Source: Darwinimomas sp045600945 (GTDB taxonomy: Bacteria > Bacillota > Clostridia > Lachnospirales > Lachnospiraceae). From it: a DNA stretch of 64,000 nucleotides. This document shows positions 1 to 8,676 of the stretch, one piece after another. The stretch's first letter is position 1. Each line of letters begins with the position of its first letter. The position numbers and the translations under genes were made by a program. Below the pieces are notes generated by a model. It saw only the letters and a list, made by a program, of their open reading frames with translations. It was not told the origin of the DNA and ran no database searches. The stretch lies in NCBI GenBank assembly GCA_045600945.1, contig JAZRYX010000006.1:6644-70643 (forward strand), read 5' to 3'.

Positions 1-176
1 TAACGGCTGCGGCAATAATAGCATTGTTTGTAATTGCCGGTCTTTTTGTTGTCCCTAAAGCAAAAAAGAGATATCTTGGAAAACGGGCAGAAGAAATAGT
101 TGCTCAGATGAGTGTCGACGAAAAAATAGGACAGGTTTTCAGGCGCGTACGGATGTGCTATTCCTGCAGATTTTGA
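1..176 (+). pseudogene. Remnant of a secreted glycoside hydrolase family 3 gene
   Basis: The reading frame entering the window encodes one hydrophobic helix, a basic stretch, and then AEEIVAQMSVDEKIGQVF. This resembles the start of the catalytic domain of family 3 beta-glucosidases/N-acetylhexosaminidases, where EKIGQ is characteristic. The frame stops at 176, about 20 residues into that domain, after an unrelated tail, and no continuation of the domain is visible. A second frame from about 142 to 201 is open but also short. I read this as the 5' relic of a deleted gene. The match rests on a short motif and the true start lies outside the window. Confidence 0.35.
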
Positions 177-259
177 GATACTGTTCGGAGTTAAACATTA
201 ATCGTTTAATGTTCAGTTGATATAGGTTTTGCGGCTTGAATTTTGAGGAAAACTAACGA

Positions 260-2044
260 ATGAACGAAAAAGACACAACTTTAAAACAAAACGTCAGCTT
301 TTTGCAGAACACATTTAACAAGGCAATCTTTCCGGCAATGCTGTCATTACTCAGTGTAAGTATCAATGTTTTTGTTGACGGAATCCTTGTCAGCAACAAG
401 CTGGGAGCAGATGCATTGGCGGCGGTAAGTATAAGCCTTCCGGTATATCTTTTCTTATGTATCATAGGTTCTTTTTTTGCATCCGGTACTGCAATTAATG
501 CCGCACGTGCAATAGGAGATAACGACCCTGAAAAAAGTCAGATGTACTACAGAACCTGTATCGTTGTTCTGTTTTTTATCTCGATTTTTGTCACAGTGTT
601 AGGTTTGATTTTATGTAACAGTATCACTGATTTCCTGTGTACAGATCAAAATATCAGTAAATACGTCAGTGACTATGTATGGATAACACTGCTTGGTGCG
701 CTTCCGAAGATTATGCTTTATGTACCGTTCTGGTATCTCAGGCTTGACGGAAAGAACAAGGCTGTTGCAGTTATTATGGCTGTTATGGCATTTGGTAATA
801 TCATTCTGGACGTTCTCTTTGTTTTCTATCTGAACATGGGTGTATTTGGAGCAGGCCTCGCAAGTGTACTGGCGACTACGGCAGCATTTATTATCGGAAT
901 GCTGTGCCTGAAAAGTAAAAAATGTTTCTTCGAATTCAAATTCTATTGCCTAAAGGGCTGGAATGAGTGGAAGGTTATTGCATCGACAGGTATTCCTTCA
1001 GCGCTTAACAATCTACTGTCAACACTGCGTTTGCTTATCATAAACTCCGTGCTTTTTTCATACGGAGGAGGTGCAGAGGTAGCTGTATTTTCAGCTGTTA
1101 ACGGTATAAACGGTTTTGCAGAGTGCATTACTTTGGGTATCCCTCAGGCAGCATCACCGATGCTTGGTGTTTTTAGCGGTGAACAGGATAACGGAAGTAT
1201 CAAACTGCTGATCGGGATACAGCTTAAAACAGGATTAATATGTGTTGCCATTTTCGCAGCCCTTTGTCTCGGTCTTTCAGTTCCTATTCAGCATATGTAC
1301 GGTTTGACTATTCCGATGTTTATGCCGCTTTTATGGTTGTCGCTTTCGATTTTACCGGGACTCATATGTATGATCATATCGGGTTATTACAACTCATCAG
1401 GCAGAAATATGTGGGCCAATATGATGATATTTTTCAGAGTTTTGCTGATGACATATGTCGGACTGAGACTTGTGACGACAACCGGATTTTCAACGTATTC
1501 TTTCCTTCTGATTGCAGAAGTACTGACGCTGGCAGCCTGGTTTATTGCTTCAAAGCTTTATAATCGTAGGCATCCTGAACTTTCCGGATTGCTGCAGATG
1601 GATACTTCGCTTGAAGAAAGGGGATCGATACTAAACTTTTCGGTTGGTTCGGAACCGAGCGAAATATGCTCAGCAAGTGAGAAGATATCTTCATTCTGCG
1701 AGAACAACGGAATGGACATGAAGACTACTATGAGGGTTCAGCTTGCCATGGAAGAAATCATGACTTTAATCAGTTCCGTAAACGATGAAGAGGTACGTAA
1801 AAATCTTAGCTTTGATTTGCGGGCATATCATATAGACGGTCTTACAGGTATTCGTATCAGGTATATGGGAAAGGATTTCAATCCGTTTATCATAGATCCT
1901 GAGAACGAGGATTTGTATATGGGTATTATGATGCTTAAGAACATGGTATCACATATGTATATGCGTACATTTGGTGTTAACTCTTTGCAGATAAGTATAA
2001 GAAAATCAAAACCGATTCAGATTCAGGAAAAGGTAATTTATTAA
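260..2044 (+). CDS. MATE-family transporter with C-terminal HATPase-like domain
   Basis: Residues 1 to about 440 form the twelve-helix MATE multidrug/sodium antiporter fold, with two MatE halves. From about 450 to 594 the chain continues into a soluble domain resembling the RsbW/anti-sigma type of histidine-kinase-like ATPase. It has an N-box-like helix (AMEEIMTL, about 496-503) and a G-box-like loop (YMGKDFNP, about 535-542). The usual Mg-binding Asn of the N-box is Leu and the usual Asp of the G-box is Tyr, so ATP turnover looks doubtful. A GAGGA site precedes the ATG. The stop codon overlaps the next start by one base (TAATG), so translation is probably coupled to the GH3-type gene. Normal MATE proteins are about 450 residues, so the tail is a genuine fusion. 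The substrate is unknown. Confidence 0.85.
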   Translation: MNEKDTTLKQNVSFLQNTFNKAIFPAMLSLLSVSINVFVDGILVSNKLGADALAAVSISLPVYLFLCIIGSFFASGTAINAARAIGDNDPEKSQMYYRTCIVVLFFISIFVTVLGLILCNSITDFLCTDQNISKYVSDYVWITLLGALPKIMLYVPFWYLRLDGKNKAVAVIMAVMAFGNIILDVLFVFYLNMGVFGAGLASVLATTAAFIIGMLCLKSKKCFFEFKFYCLKGWNEWKVIASTGIPSALNNLLSTLRLLIINSVLFSYGGGAEVAVFSAVNGINGFAECITLGIPQAASPMLGVFSGEQDNGSIKLLIGIQLKTGLICVAIFAALCLGLSVPIQHMYGLTIPMFMPLLWLSLSILPGLICMIISGYYNSSGRNMWANMMIFFRVLLMTYVGLRLVTTTGFSTYSFLLIAEVLTLAAWFIASKLYNRRHPELSGLLQMDTSLEERGSILNFSVGSEPSEICSASEKISSFCENNGMDMKTTMRVQLAMEEIMTLISSVNDEEVRKNLSFDLRAYHIDGLTGIRIRYMGKDFNPFIIDPENEDLYMGIMMLKNMVSHMYMRTFGVNSLQISIRKSKPIQIQEKVIY

Positions 2045-3549
2045 TGACGCGTAATTTTAAAGAAGAAATTGATCAATTATATGAAGATTTTAATAATGCC
2101 GGAACAATTAATGAGAACAATCTCTTTACTATCATTAAAGACAATATAGATACTCCATTAGGACGAAAATACGGGTTTGAGACAATAAACAGTATAGAGG
2201 ACTATCAGAAGGCAGTTCCCATGTCCACAGCCGGTGATTACCCTGACGGAAATGAGTACACCTACAGTGTAGGATATAATCTTGCAACATCAGGGACATT
2301 GGGAAATCGTAAAAGATTTACGGTATCAAATCTTGCAATGGAAAAGTCGGCCGGATACAATTATATAATGCCGTTTTATCTGCTTGATATGACAACGGAA
2401 AAGGGACTTAATATCTCGGTTTTTCAGATACTCGATCACGATATGCTGCTTTCAAGTGCTCTGTATGATTACCTGTATAAAAACAATTATTTCAAACTTG
2501 AAGATTACTATGACTGTGATTTTCTGTTTTCAGATACAATAGAAAACATCCCGTATATCAAGGCGTACATAGCTCTTGCACATAAGGATATAAGATATTT
2601 TGATTCTATATTCCTGTATGATATGCTTATTGTATTTAAGTATATGATCGACAACCATGAGATGCTGCTTGATGATATCAGAAATCGAAGATTCAGCGTC
2701 AATCTGTCCGATGCAGAAAAGGAAAAACTTCTCAGGCAGAATTTCACTGAGGAGAGGCTGAATGAAATCGAGAAGATATTCAGCAAAGAGAGTGATGAAC
2801 CTTTGATAAAAAGACTATTTCCGGATCTTAAGTTTGTTTCGGGAGTAGGCGGCGGAAAATACAAGATTTACGATAGTAAACTCAAAGAACTTATCGGAGA
2901 TGACACGCCGGTTTTCTACTATATATTTGCACAGACTGAGTGTACGATGGGGGTGCCGCTTAAGATGAATGAACCGTCGTATGCCATGATGCCGGCTACT
3001 TGTTTCTATGAGTATCTTGATCTTGATACGGGTAAAGTATATCTTCCGCAGGAGACTGTTATAGGCACGGAATATGAACCGATCGTAACCACATTTTCAG
3101 GTCTTTATCGTTATCATACCGGAGATAGGGTTTGTGTTAAGGAAAAGGTCGGGCAGGCTCCTGTAGTCGGGATAAAAGGCAGGATCAACAGTATCATCAA
3201 TATCGCGGGCGAGAAAGTAGATGATGCAGATATCACGCTTACGATGGATAAAATGAAGGACGTATACAATTTCACGCAGTTTGCGGTAGGTGTAGACAGT
3301 ACGGTATATCCTAACAGATACATCATTTTTGTCGATGTCGGGAACTGTGATGATAATTTCGCAGAAAGGTTCGATAACCTGCTGATGAGCCTGGCATTTG
3401 ACTATAAGGATCTCAGGATGCGAGGAGCAATTTCCACGCCGGTTGTCAAAGTTCTTGATGTAGAACGGTTCTACGACATTCAGAAAGGGCAGGTCAAGCC
3501 GAAAGTCGTATTAAATGATGAACAGGTCCAAAAGTGGATGAAAGAATGA
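2044..3549 (+). CDS. GH3-like acyl-adenylate/amido-synthetase family protein
   Basis: The protein (501 residues) resembles the GH3 superfamily (plant auxin- and jasmonate-conjugating enzymes and bacterial relatives). Its members adenylate a carboxylic acid and transfer it to an amine or thiol. Visible signatures are the N-terminal 'TPLGRKYGF...' segment, the phosphate-binding loop TSGTLGNRK (residues 82-90), an AQTEC segment in the place of the acyl/adenine motif, and YRYHTGD (about 354-360), matching the family's YRYxxGD. It is soluble, with no signal peptide. It sits between a MATE transporter (one-base overlap) and a SpoIIE-type phosphatase (about 20 bp downstream). That suggests it makes or modifies something the MATE protein exports, but neither acid nor acceptor can be read from the sequence. 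Confidence 0.8.
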   Translation: MTRNFKEEIDQLYEDFNNAGTINENNLFTIIKDNIDTPLGRKYGFETINSIEDYQKAVPMSTAGDYPDGNEYTYSVGYNLATSGTLGNRKRFTVSNLAMEKSAGYNYIMPFYLLDMTTEKGLNISVFQILDHDMLLSSALYDYLYKNNYFKLEDYYDCDFLFSDTIENIPYIKAYIALAHKDIRYFDSIFLYDMLIVFKYMIDNHEMLLDDIRNRRFSVNLSDAEKEKLLRQNFTEERLNEIEKIFSKESDEPLIKRLFPDLKFVSGVGGGKYKIYDSKLKELIGDDTPVFYYIFAQTECTMGVPLKMNEPSYAMMPATCFYEYLDLDTGKVYLPQETVIGTEYEPIVTTFSGLYRYHTGDRVCVKEKVGQAPVVGIKGRINSIINIAGEKVDDADITLTMDKMKDVYNFTQFAVGVDSTVYPNRYIIFVDVGNCDDNFAERFDNLLMSLAFDYKDLRMRGAISTPVVKVLDVERFYDIQKGQVKPKVVLNDEQVQKWMKE

Positions 3550-3570
3550 AAATAGATAGAGGTGATGACG

Positions 3571-5280
3571 ATGAAGAAAAACACACAATCCAAGCTCACT
3601 TTAAAACTGATTGCCGGTTTTATTATTCTGGGACTGGCAATTATCACGATTGCCTGTGTCACTGGTTATAATGAGTTTAAAAATGATATCAAACAGCAGT
3701 ACAATGACGAAGCTTACGGAATCGCTCATTCAGCTGCCGGATTGGTTGACAGTGATATTGCAAAACTGCTCGGTCAGATTGCCAAAGATCGCTCCAACGG
3801 AGATTTTGATCAGGCTGTTATTGATGAGATTATAGCGAGCGATGAATATCAGAAAATCAGGGCAGGTTTTTTGAATCTTCGCGAAAATATGGGCGCAAAT
3901 GATATCTATCTTGTGTACTGCAATCTGGATATTTTGAATGATTATAAGGGAACAAAAGAAGGATGGACTCCGTTTACTTACATATTTGACTGCTATGCAG
4001 ATGAAAACTTATCTTATGTACTCGGAGATCAGGGCCCGATCAATCCGGATTTCATAGAACCGACAACAGAAATCGTCACTACCGGCAATAGAGTCAATAA
4101 TTTCTTTGAGTCAAAATCAGACTACGGATACAATACAACGGCACTTATTACAGTTCCTATGGGAGATGAAAATCTGGCTCTTGGTGTTGAGATTCCGATG
4201 CTTACCATAGAGTCTTCACTGGCGGCATATTTAAAGAGAACATTGCTTTTTACAATAGGTATCGTAGTACTCGGAATCGCAGCGTATGTTCTCTACCTTC
4301 TTAAAAAGGTTGTTGCCCCGATCAACATGATTGCACATGAAGCATCAACATTCGTAGAGAATAAAGATGCAAATACACAGTATTCTGCAGTTCTTGAGAC
4401 AATCAAGACAGGGGACGAAATTGAAGATCTGTCAAAAGCCGTGCTTAAGATGGAAGACGATATTAATGATTACATCGTCAACCTGACTAAAGTTACAGCT
4501 GAGAAGGAACGTATCGGTGCTGAGCTCGATGTTGCAACACATATTCAGGCATCGATGTTGCCGAATATCTTCCCGGCATTCCCTAACAGAGAAGAGTTTG
4601 ATATATACGCAACTATGAACCCGGCTAAGGAAGTCGGAGGAGACTTCTATGACTTCTTCATGGTTGATGAGACACACCTTGCTATTGTTACTGCTGACGT
4701 ATCCGGTAAGGGTGTTCCAGCAGCTTTGTTTATGGTAATCGGTAAGACTCTGATTAAAGATCATACATCTGCGAACGTGAATCTTGGTGAAGTGTTTACG
4801 ACCGTTAACAATCTTCTTTGCGAATCGAACAGTGAAGGATTGTTTATTACTGCATTCGAAGGTGTGCTTGACCTTGTAACAGGTGAGTTCCGATACGTAA
4901 ATGCCGGACATGAGATACCTTTCATCTGCAGAAAGGGAGAAAAATTCAAACCTTATCCGATACGCGCAGGATTTGTTCTTTCCGGAATGGAAGATATGAA
5001 GTACAAGCCGAACGTAATTCAGCTTGAGCCGGGTGATAAGCTTTTCGAGTACACAGATGGTGTTACAGAGGCTACGGATGCTCATAACCAGCTCTTCGGA
5101 ATGGACAGACTTGAAGCTTCACTGGGCGAGTATTCAGATCTAAGCGTTCATGATCTGCTTCCGGCCGTTAAGCGTGACATTGATAAGTTTGTAGGTAAAG
5201 CACCGCAGTTCGATGATATCACAATGATTTGTATCGAGTTCAAGAAGTATTACGAAGGCCCGAAGGAGGAAACGGTATAA
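3571..5280 (+). CDS. Membrane-anchored SpoIIE-family PP2C phosphatase
   Basis: The protein has a transmembrane helix at about 10-30, an extracytoplasmic sensor of about 180 residues, a second helix at about 215-240, a HAMP-like linker with coiled coil, and a SpoIIE/RsbU-type serine phosphatase domain. Metal-site motifs are GGDFYD (about 354), DVSGKGVPAALF (about 376), NAGHE, YTDGVTEATD and FDDITM. Such enzymes normally dephosphorylate a STAS-domain antagonist in partner-switching pathways, but no STAS gene is visible here. I chose the ATG that follows GAGGTG at a normal distance; upstream GTG and ATG codons at 3562 and 3565 are alternatives. It is the third gene of the MATE/GH3 operon and is followed by a terminator. 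Confidence 0.88.
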   Translation: MKKNTQSKLTLKLIAGFIILGLAIITIACVTGYNEFKNDIKQQYNDEAYGIAHSAAGLVDSDIAKLLGQIAKDRSNGDFDQAVIDEIIASDEYQKIRAGFLNLRENMGANDIYLVYCNLDILNDYKGTKEGWTPFTYIFDCYADENLSYVLGDQGPINPDFIEPTTEIVTTGNRVNNFFESKSDYGYNTTALITVPMGDENLALGVEIPMLTIESSLAAYLKRTLLFTIGIVVLGIAAYVLYLLKKVVAPINMIAHEASTFVENKDANTQYSAVLETIKTGDEIEDLSKAVLKMEDDINDYIVNLTKVTAEKERIGAELDVATHIQASMLPNIFPAFPNREEFDIYATMNPAKEVGGDFYDFFMVDETHLAIVTADVSGKGVPAALFMVIGKTLIKDHTSANVNLGEVFTTVNNLLCESNSEGLFITAFEGVLDLVTGEFRYVNAGHEIPFICRKGEKFKPYPIRAGFVLSGMEDMKYKPNVIQLEPGDKLFEYTDGVTEATDAHNQLFGMDRLEASLGEYSDLSVHDLLPAVKRDIDKFVGKAPQFDDITMICIEFKKYYEGPKEETV

Positions 5281-5301
5281 GCATCCACCGGGAATAACAT
5301 T

Positions 5302-5332
5302 AAAGAGACTATCGCAAGGTAGCCTCTTTTTT
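5302..5332 (+). terminator. Intrinsic terminator of the MATE-GH3-SpoIIE operon
   Basis: A 12-bp stem with one mismatch (AAAGAGACTATC / GGTAGCCTCTTT) and a GCAA tetraloop is followed by a run of six T. It lies just after the phosphatase stop codon and closes the operon before the acetyltransferase gene. Confidence 0.8.
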
Positions 5333-5361
5333 GTTATAATGAAGCCAGAGGTGAGTGAATC

Positions 5362-5844
5362 ATGAATAGTGGTGTTACTTTCAGATATGCGCAAAGGGAA
5401 GATGTCTCTTTGATACTTAAGTTTATTAAGGGTCTGGCTGAATATGAGAAAATGCTGAACGAAGTCGTGGCTGATGAGAAGCTGCTTGAAGAATGGATAT
5501 TTGACAGGCAGAAAGCCGAAGTGCTATTTGCGATGGTTGATGGAAAGGAGATAGGATTCGCGCTGTTTTTCCATAATTTCTCAACATTTTTGGGCAGAGC
5601 CGGCATTTACCTTGAAGATCTTTTTGTGTTGCCTGAGTACAGGGGAAAAGGATACGGGAAAGCATTGCTTAAGAAGCTTGCATCCATCGCTCTTGAGAGA
5701 GAATGCGGCAGACTTGAGTGGTGGTGTCTGGACTGGAACAGACCGAGCATAGATTTTTATCTTTCACTCGGGGCAGAACCGATGTCAGACTGGACTGTAT
5801 ATCGGGTAACAGGCGAGAGACTTAAAAAACTCGGAGAAGAATAA
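5362..5844 (+). CDS. GNAT-family N-acetyltransferase
   Basis: This 160-residue single-domain GNAT enzyme would transfer an acetyl group from acetyl-CoA to an amine. The coenzyme A pyrophosphate loop is in FVLPEYRGKGYGKALL (about residues 90-105), followed by the typical WWCLDWNRPSIDFYLSLGA C-terminal segment, in which the chain closes over the substrate. The pattern is close to diamine N-acetyltransferase (SSAT-like) members, but the substrate is not certain. An AGGTGAG site precedes the ATG, and a TATAAT box at 5335-5340 directly after the upstream terminator may start a new transcript. Confidence 0.85.
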   Translation: MNSGVTFRYAQREDVSLILKFIKGLAEYEKMLNEVVADEKLLEEWIFDRQKAEVLFAMVDGKEIGFALFFHNFSTFLGRAGIYLEDLFVLPEYRGKGYGKALLKKLASIALERECGRLEWWCLDWNRPSIDFYLSLGAEPMSDWTVYRVTGERLKKLGEE

Positions 5845-5860
5845 TTATTCAGGAGAAAGA

Positions 5861-6397
5861 ATGAATATAGTAGTATACTTGGGAGCCAATGAGAGTAGTG
5901 TCCCGGAAATCAGGGATAGAGTATGTGAGCTGGGCCGATGGATAGGTGAGAGCGGAAACGATCTGGTTTATGGCGGGTCAAAGAGCGGGCTTATGGGTTA
6001 TTTGGCTGAAAGTGTTCTTGATGCCGGAGGCAAGGTGACAGGAGTCGAGCCGGAGATGTTTGTCAACGCAGGATTTGTGTATGACAGAATAGATGAGCTT
6101 ATCGTTACGAAGAACATGACCGAAAGAAAATCTAAGATGATAGAGCTTGGAGATGCATTCATAGCTTTTCCCGGTGGTACCGGTACTTTGGATGAGATTT
6201 CGGAAATTATGTGTATGAAGGTGCTCGACCTGACAGAGGCTCCGTGTATAATATATAACATTAATGGCTTTTATAACGGACTTAAAGATCTGATGGACAG
6301 GATGGTTGAGACCGGACTTGCTTCACGGTCCAAACTGGAGAGAACTAAGTTTGCGGAAAATCTTTCTGACATCATCAGAATAATTGAGGGACAATAA
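5861..6397 (+). CDS. LOG-family (TIGR00730) Rossmann-fold nucleotide hydrolase
   Basis: The protein (178 residues) matches the LOG/YvdD family, cytokinin riboside 5'-monophosphate phosphoribohydrolases or related AMP nucleosidases. It has YGGSKSGLMG near residue 37 and the diagnostic PGGTGTLDE (about 104-112), preceded by MTERKSKM. Bacterial members cleave the N-glycosidic bond of nucleoside monophosphates; the physiological substrate here cannot be told. The gene starts 16 bp after the GNAT gene with an AGGAGA site, so the two are probably co-transcribed. Confidence 0.85.
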   Translation: MNIVVYLGANESSVPEIRDRVCELGRWIGESGNDLVYGGSKSGLMGYLAESVLDAGGKVTGVEPEMFVNAGFVYDRIDELIVTKNMTERKSKMIELGDAFIAFPGGTGTLDEISEIMCMKVLDLTEAPCIIYNINGFYNGLKDLMDRMVETGLASRSKLERTKFAENLSDIIRIIEGQ

Positions 6398-7088
6398 TAC
6401 GCATATAAGGTTAAAAAAATTTATATTGTTTTTCTGCCTCGTGGCGGTGCTCGTGTTGACGGGTTTTACAGGCAGGACAGAATCGGAAAGGGAGCAGAAG
6501 ATATATTCTTATGTTCAGGTTCCTAAAGAGTACTGTGATGATGAACGCTGGACGGGTGATTGGGTTGAGATTGAGTCCGGAGGACAGAAGTTTTTTTATT
6601 TCGGATGCGGTATATGCTGCTTTTCAAATGTCTTAAGCACTTTCCACGGGATCCCTCTTAAGCCTGATACCATGTTTGCATGGGCAAGAAAGAACGGGGA
6701 TTATCATCCGGAGTCCGGCAGAGGAGCACTGAGCTGGAAGCAGTTAAAGAGAATGTATGAGCACTTCGGGTGTGAGACTAAGACCATGCATAAGCCTGAG
6801 AACTACGCTGATTTTCAGAAGGATGTTAACGATGCCGACACGACCATGGTACTGGTCTGTAAATATAATGACGATAAGCTATGGTTCTATACATTGGGAC
6901 ATTACGTGAATCTGTGGGAGTATGACCCTGAAGATGACACGGTGTTCGTGACGGATTCAAGCGGGATGTTCAACAGGCAGAGATTGAAGCTTGAGGATAT
7001 ATACAATGCACTTAAAACCGCAAGTGATGCGCAGTATATGTGTATTAACAAAATAGATGATTTTTACAGCTCCTATATGATAGAATGA
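6384..7088 (+). CDS. Secreted C39-like cysteine peptidase family protein
   Basis: The start is TTG inside the end of the LOG gene (14-bp overlap). An N-terminal hydrophobic segment at about 10-28 acts as a signal or anchor. The rest resembles the C39-like papain fold: a glycine/cysteine motif FGCGICCFSN (about 77-86, replacing the usual GCGPT), a helix, and a GHYVNL histidine region followed by a DSSG aspartate region. These supply a plausible Cys-His-Asp triad on the outside of the cell. The target is unknown. The TTG start and translational overlap are inferred; no in-frame ATG stands near the signal segment. Confidence 0.6.
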   Translation: MRDNNTHIRLKKFILFFCLVAVLVLTGFTGRTESEREQKIYSYVQVPKEYCDDERWTGDWVEIESGGQKFFYFGCGICCFSNVLSTFHGIPLKPDTMFAWARKNGDYHPESGRGALSWKQLKRMYEHFGCETKTMHKPENYADFQKDVNDADTTMVLVCKYNDDKLWFYTLGHYVNLWEYDPEDDTVFVTDSSGMFNRQRLKLEDIYNALKTASDAQYMCINKIDDFYSSYMIE

Positions 7089-7109
7089 AGATAAATGAGG
7101 AGGCAGACA

Positions 7110-7646
7110 ATGACTGAAGAAAAAAAGAGATTATATGGAATGCTGGGCATGATCCCGGTGATTATCGGATGCATATGGATGATCTTAAAAGCTATCAAGG
7201 CTGACAATATATTTGTTATGCTTTCCATCATATCAGGACTTATTACTTTCGCTATTGCTATGGCATATGCAGGCAAAGGATATAAAAAGAACGGGGCCGG
7301 TTATTATAAAGCATACATGGTGATGTTCGCAGTAACCTGTGCTCTGGGAATCGTACCTGCATTCACGGGATATGATTTCGGAGTTTTGGCTAAGGTTGTT
7401 TCAGTAGTGGCACTTATATGTGCACTGATTCTTGCATTTTGGAAGGATCTCGGAAAGACGAAATCATATGTGGTCGGAATAATTGCAGCTCTGCTTTATC
7501 TGATTCTTTTCATAAGCCATATTTTTTCAGGCGGTAATTTCTTTGATACAGCTCAGGCTTCTTTTACCGGACTTCTTATGTCGCTTCTTTCACTCGTGTT
7601 TATCAGTGCAAAATATGCGGATAAGGATGCGAGGGGATCTAAATAA
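7110..7646 (+). CDS. Small integral membrane protein, function unknown
   Basis: I do not recognise the family. The protein (178 residues) has about five to six hydrophobic helices and short charged loops, with no enzymatic motif visible. I chose the ATG at 7110 because GAGGAGGC lies directly in front of it; an upstream in-frame ATG at 7095 lies before that site. The gene follows the C39-like gene closely and is 2 bp from the next gene, so it belongs to the run 5861-9158. Confidence 0.6.
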   Translation: MTEEKKRLYGMLGMIPVIIGCIWMILKAIKADNIFVMLSIISGLITFAIAMAYAGKGYKKNGAGYYKAYMVMFAVTCALGIVPAFTGYDFGVLAKVVSVVALICALILAFWKDLGKTKSYVVGIIAALLYLILFISHIFSGGNFFDTAQASFTGLLMSLLSLVFISAKYADKDARGSK

Positions 7647-7648
7647 TA

Positions 7649-8152
7649 ATGAAAAATGACGCGGTAACTGAATACTGCAGAGGATGTTCCGGGCTTGAGG
7701 TCCGGGACATCTTTAAGTTTTTGTATCAGTCGTGTTTTGGCTGCGAACATCTTGTATCGGACTCAAAGAAGGTGCTTAAAAAAATAAAAGAGGAAATGCC
7801 GGGCGCACAGCTGGATGATCTCCCAGAGATCGAGATGCTTGACGGAGATTTTTGCCGTGTGCATCTGAAAACTTTAAAAGAATCAAATGCTGAGGAGGCT
7901 CTGGCACGGTTATTCATTCAATCGGCCGTTAAACAAAATGACGGAGAGGAAAGACTTATGAATGAACTTATAAAGCTTAAACTCTCTGCAAAGGAAGGAA
8001 GCATACCTTTTTCGGAGGAAGAGATTGACAGAGCCATTTTGAAGTGGAGAGATGAAGGATTTGGTCCGGTTCATCATTCGGAAACGTTCAGAAAGATGCA
8101 TCATCCCGCATATCGTGTTATCAGAAAGGAACTACTGGAGAAACTGATTTGA
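7649..8152 (+). CDS. Conserved-looking soluble protein, function unknown
   Basis: The protein has 167 residues and no membrane segment. Four Cys lie near the N-terminus (YCRGC, SCFGC), with a His nearby in CEHL. The acidic middle ends in a His-rich motif GPVHHSETFRKMHHPAYRVI (about 138-157). The Cys/His pattern would allow metal binding, but this is inference. The stop codon overlaps the TTG start of the ECF transporter gene, so the two are translationally coupled. Confidence 0.55.
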   Translation: MKNDAVTEYCRGCSGLEVRDIFKFLYQSCFGCEHLVSDSKKVLKKIKEEMPGAQLDDLPEIEMLDGDFCRVHLKTLKESNAEEALARLFIQSAVKQNDGEERLMNELIKLKLSAKEGSIPFSEEEIDRAILKWRDEGFGPVHHSETFRKMHHPAYRVIRKELLEKLI

Positions 8153-8676
8153 AGAATGCTTCGATAAAAAAATTATGCTTGTCAGCCATGTTTCTGGCCC
8201 TTGCCATGGTGCTGCCGTTTCTGACCGGACAGATTCCGGAAATTGGAAGGGCATTAAGTCCCATGCATATACCGGTTATGCTGTGCGGTTATTTCTGCGG
8301 ACCATGGTATGGGCTTACTGTCGGATTCATAAGTCCGCTGCTCAGGTTTGCGCTTTTCGGTATGCCGCCGATTTTACCGAAGGGTCTTGCAATGTGTTTT
8401 GAACTTGCAACATACGGAGTTTCGGTCGGATTATTGTACAGAGCGCTGCCGAAGAAAAAAATCAATGTTTATGTATCGCTTATACTCGCAATGATTCTGG
8501 GACGGATTGTCTGGGGTATAGCAAGTGCGATTATCTACGGATTCGGGGGTTCCGAGTTCGGATGGGCAGCATTCATAGCAGGTGGAATAGTGGGTTCTTT
8601 CCCCGGAATCATAGTTCAGATAGTATTGATTCCGATTCTTGTGATTGCGCTTGAAAAAAATGTAAATAATGCATGA
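8149..8676 (+). CDS. ECF transporter S component-like membrane protein
   Basis: This compact six-helix protein (175 residues) has the layout of an energy-coupling-factor substrate-binding subunit: a short N-terminal amphipathic start, LSPMHIPVMLCGYFCGP in the first loops, and a long final helix. S components capture a vitamin or small molecule and dock on a shared EcfA/EcfT module, which is not in this window. The substrate is unknown. The start is TTG at 8149 with a GGAG site in the upstream gene; no ATG fits the spacing. Confidence 0.7.
   Translation: MKNASIKKLCLSAMFLALAMVLPFLTGQIPEIGRALSPMHIPVMLCGYFCGPWYGLTVGFISPLLRFALFGMPPILPKGLAMCFELATYGVSVGLLYRALPKKKINVYVSLILAMILGRIVWGIASAIIYGFGGSEFGWAAFIAGGIVGSFPGIIVQIVLIPILVIALEKNVNNA

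Noticed and set aside
4432..5085. 217-residue minus-strand frame within the SpoIIE phosphatase gene
   Set aside because: It is antisense to a well-conserved phosphatase domain with all motifs in place, so it is a shadow frame.
5861..6397. Plant-hormone-like pathway pairing the LOG-type gene with the GH3-type gene
   Set aside because: The resemblance to cytokinin and auxin enzymes is of family names only. The genes are in different transcripts, separated by a terminator.
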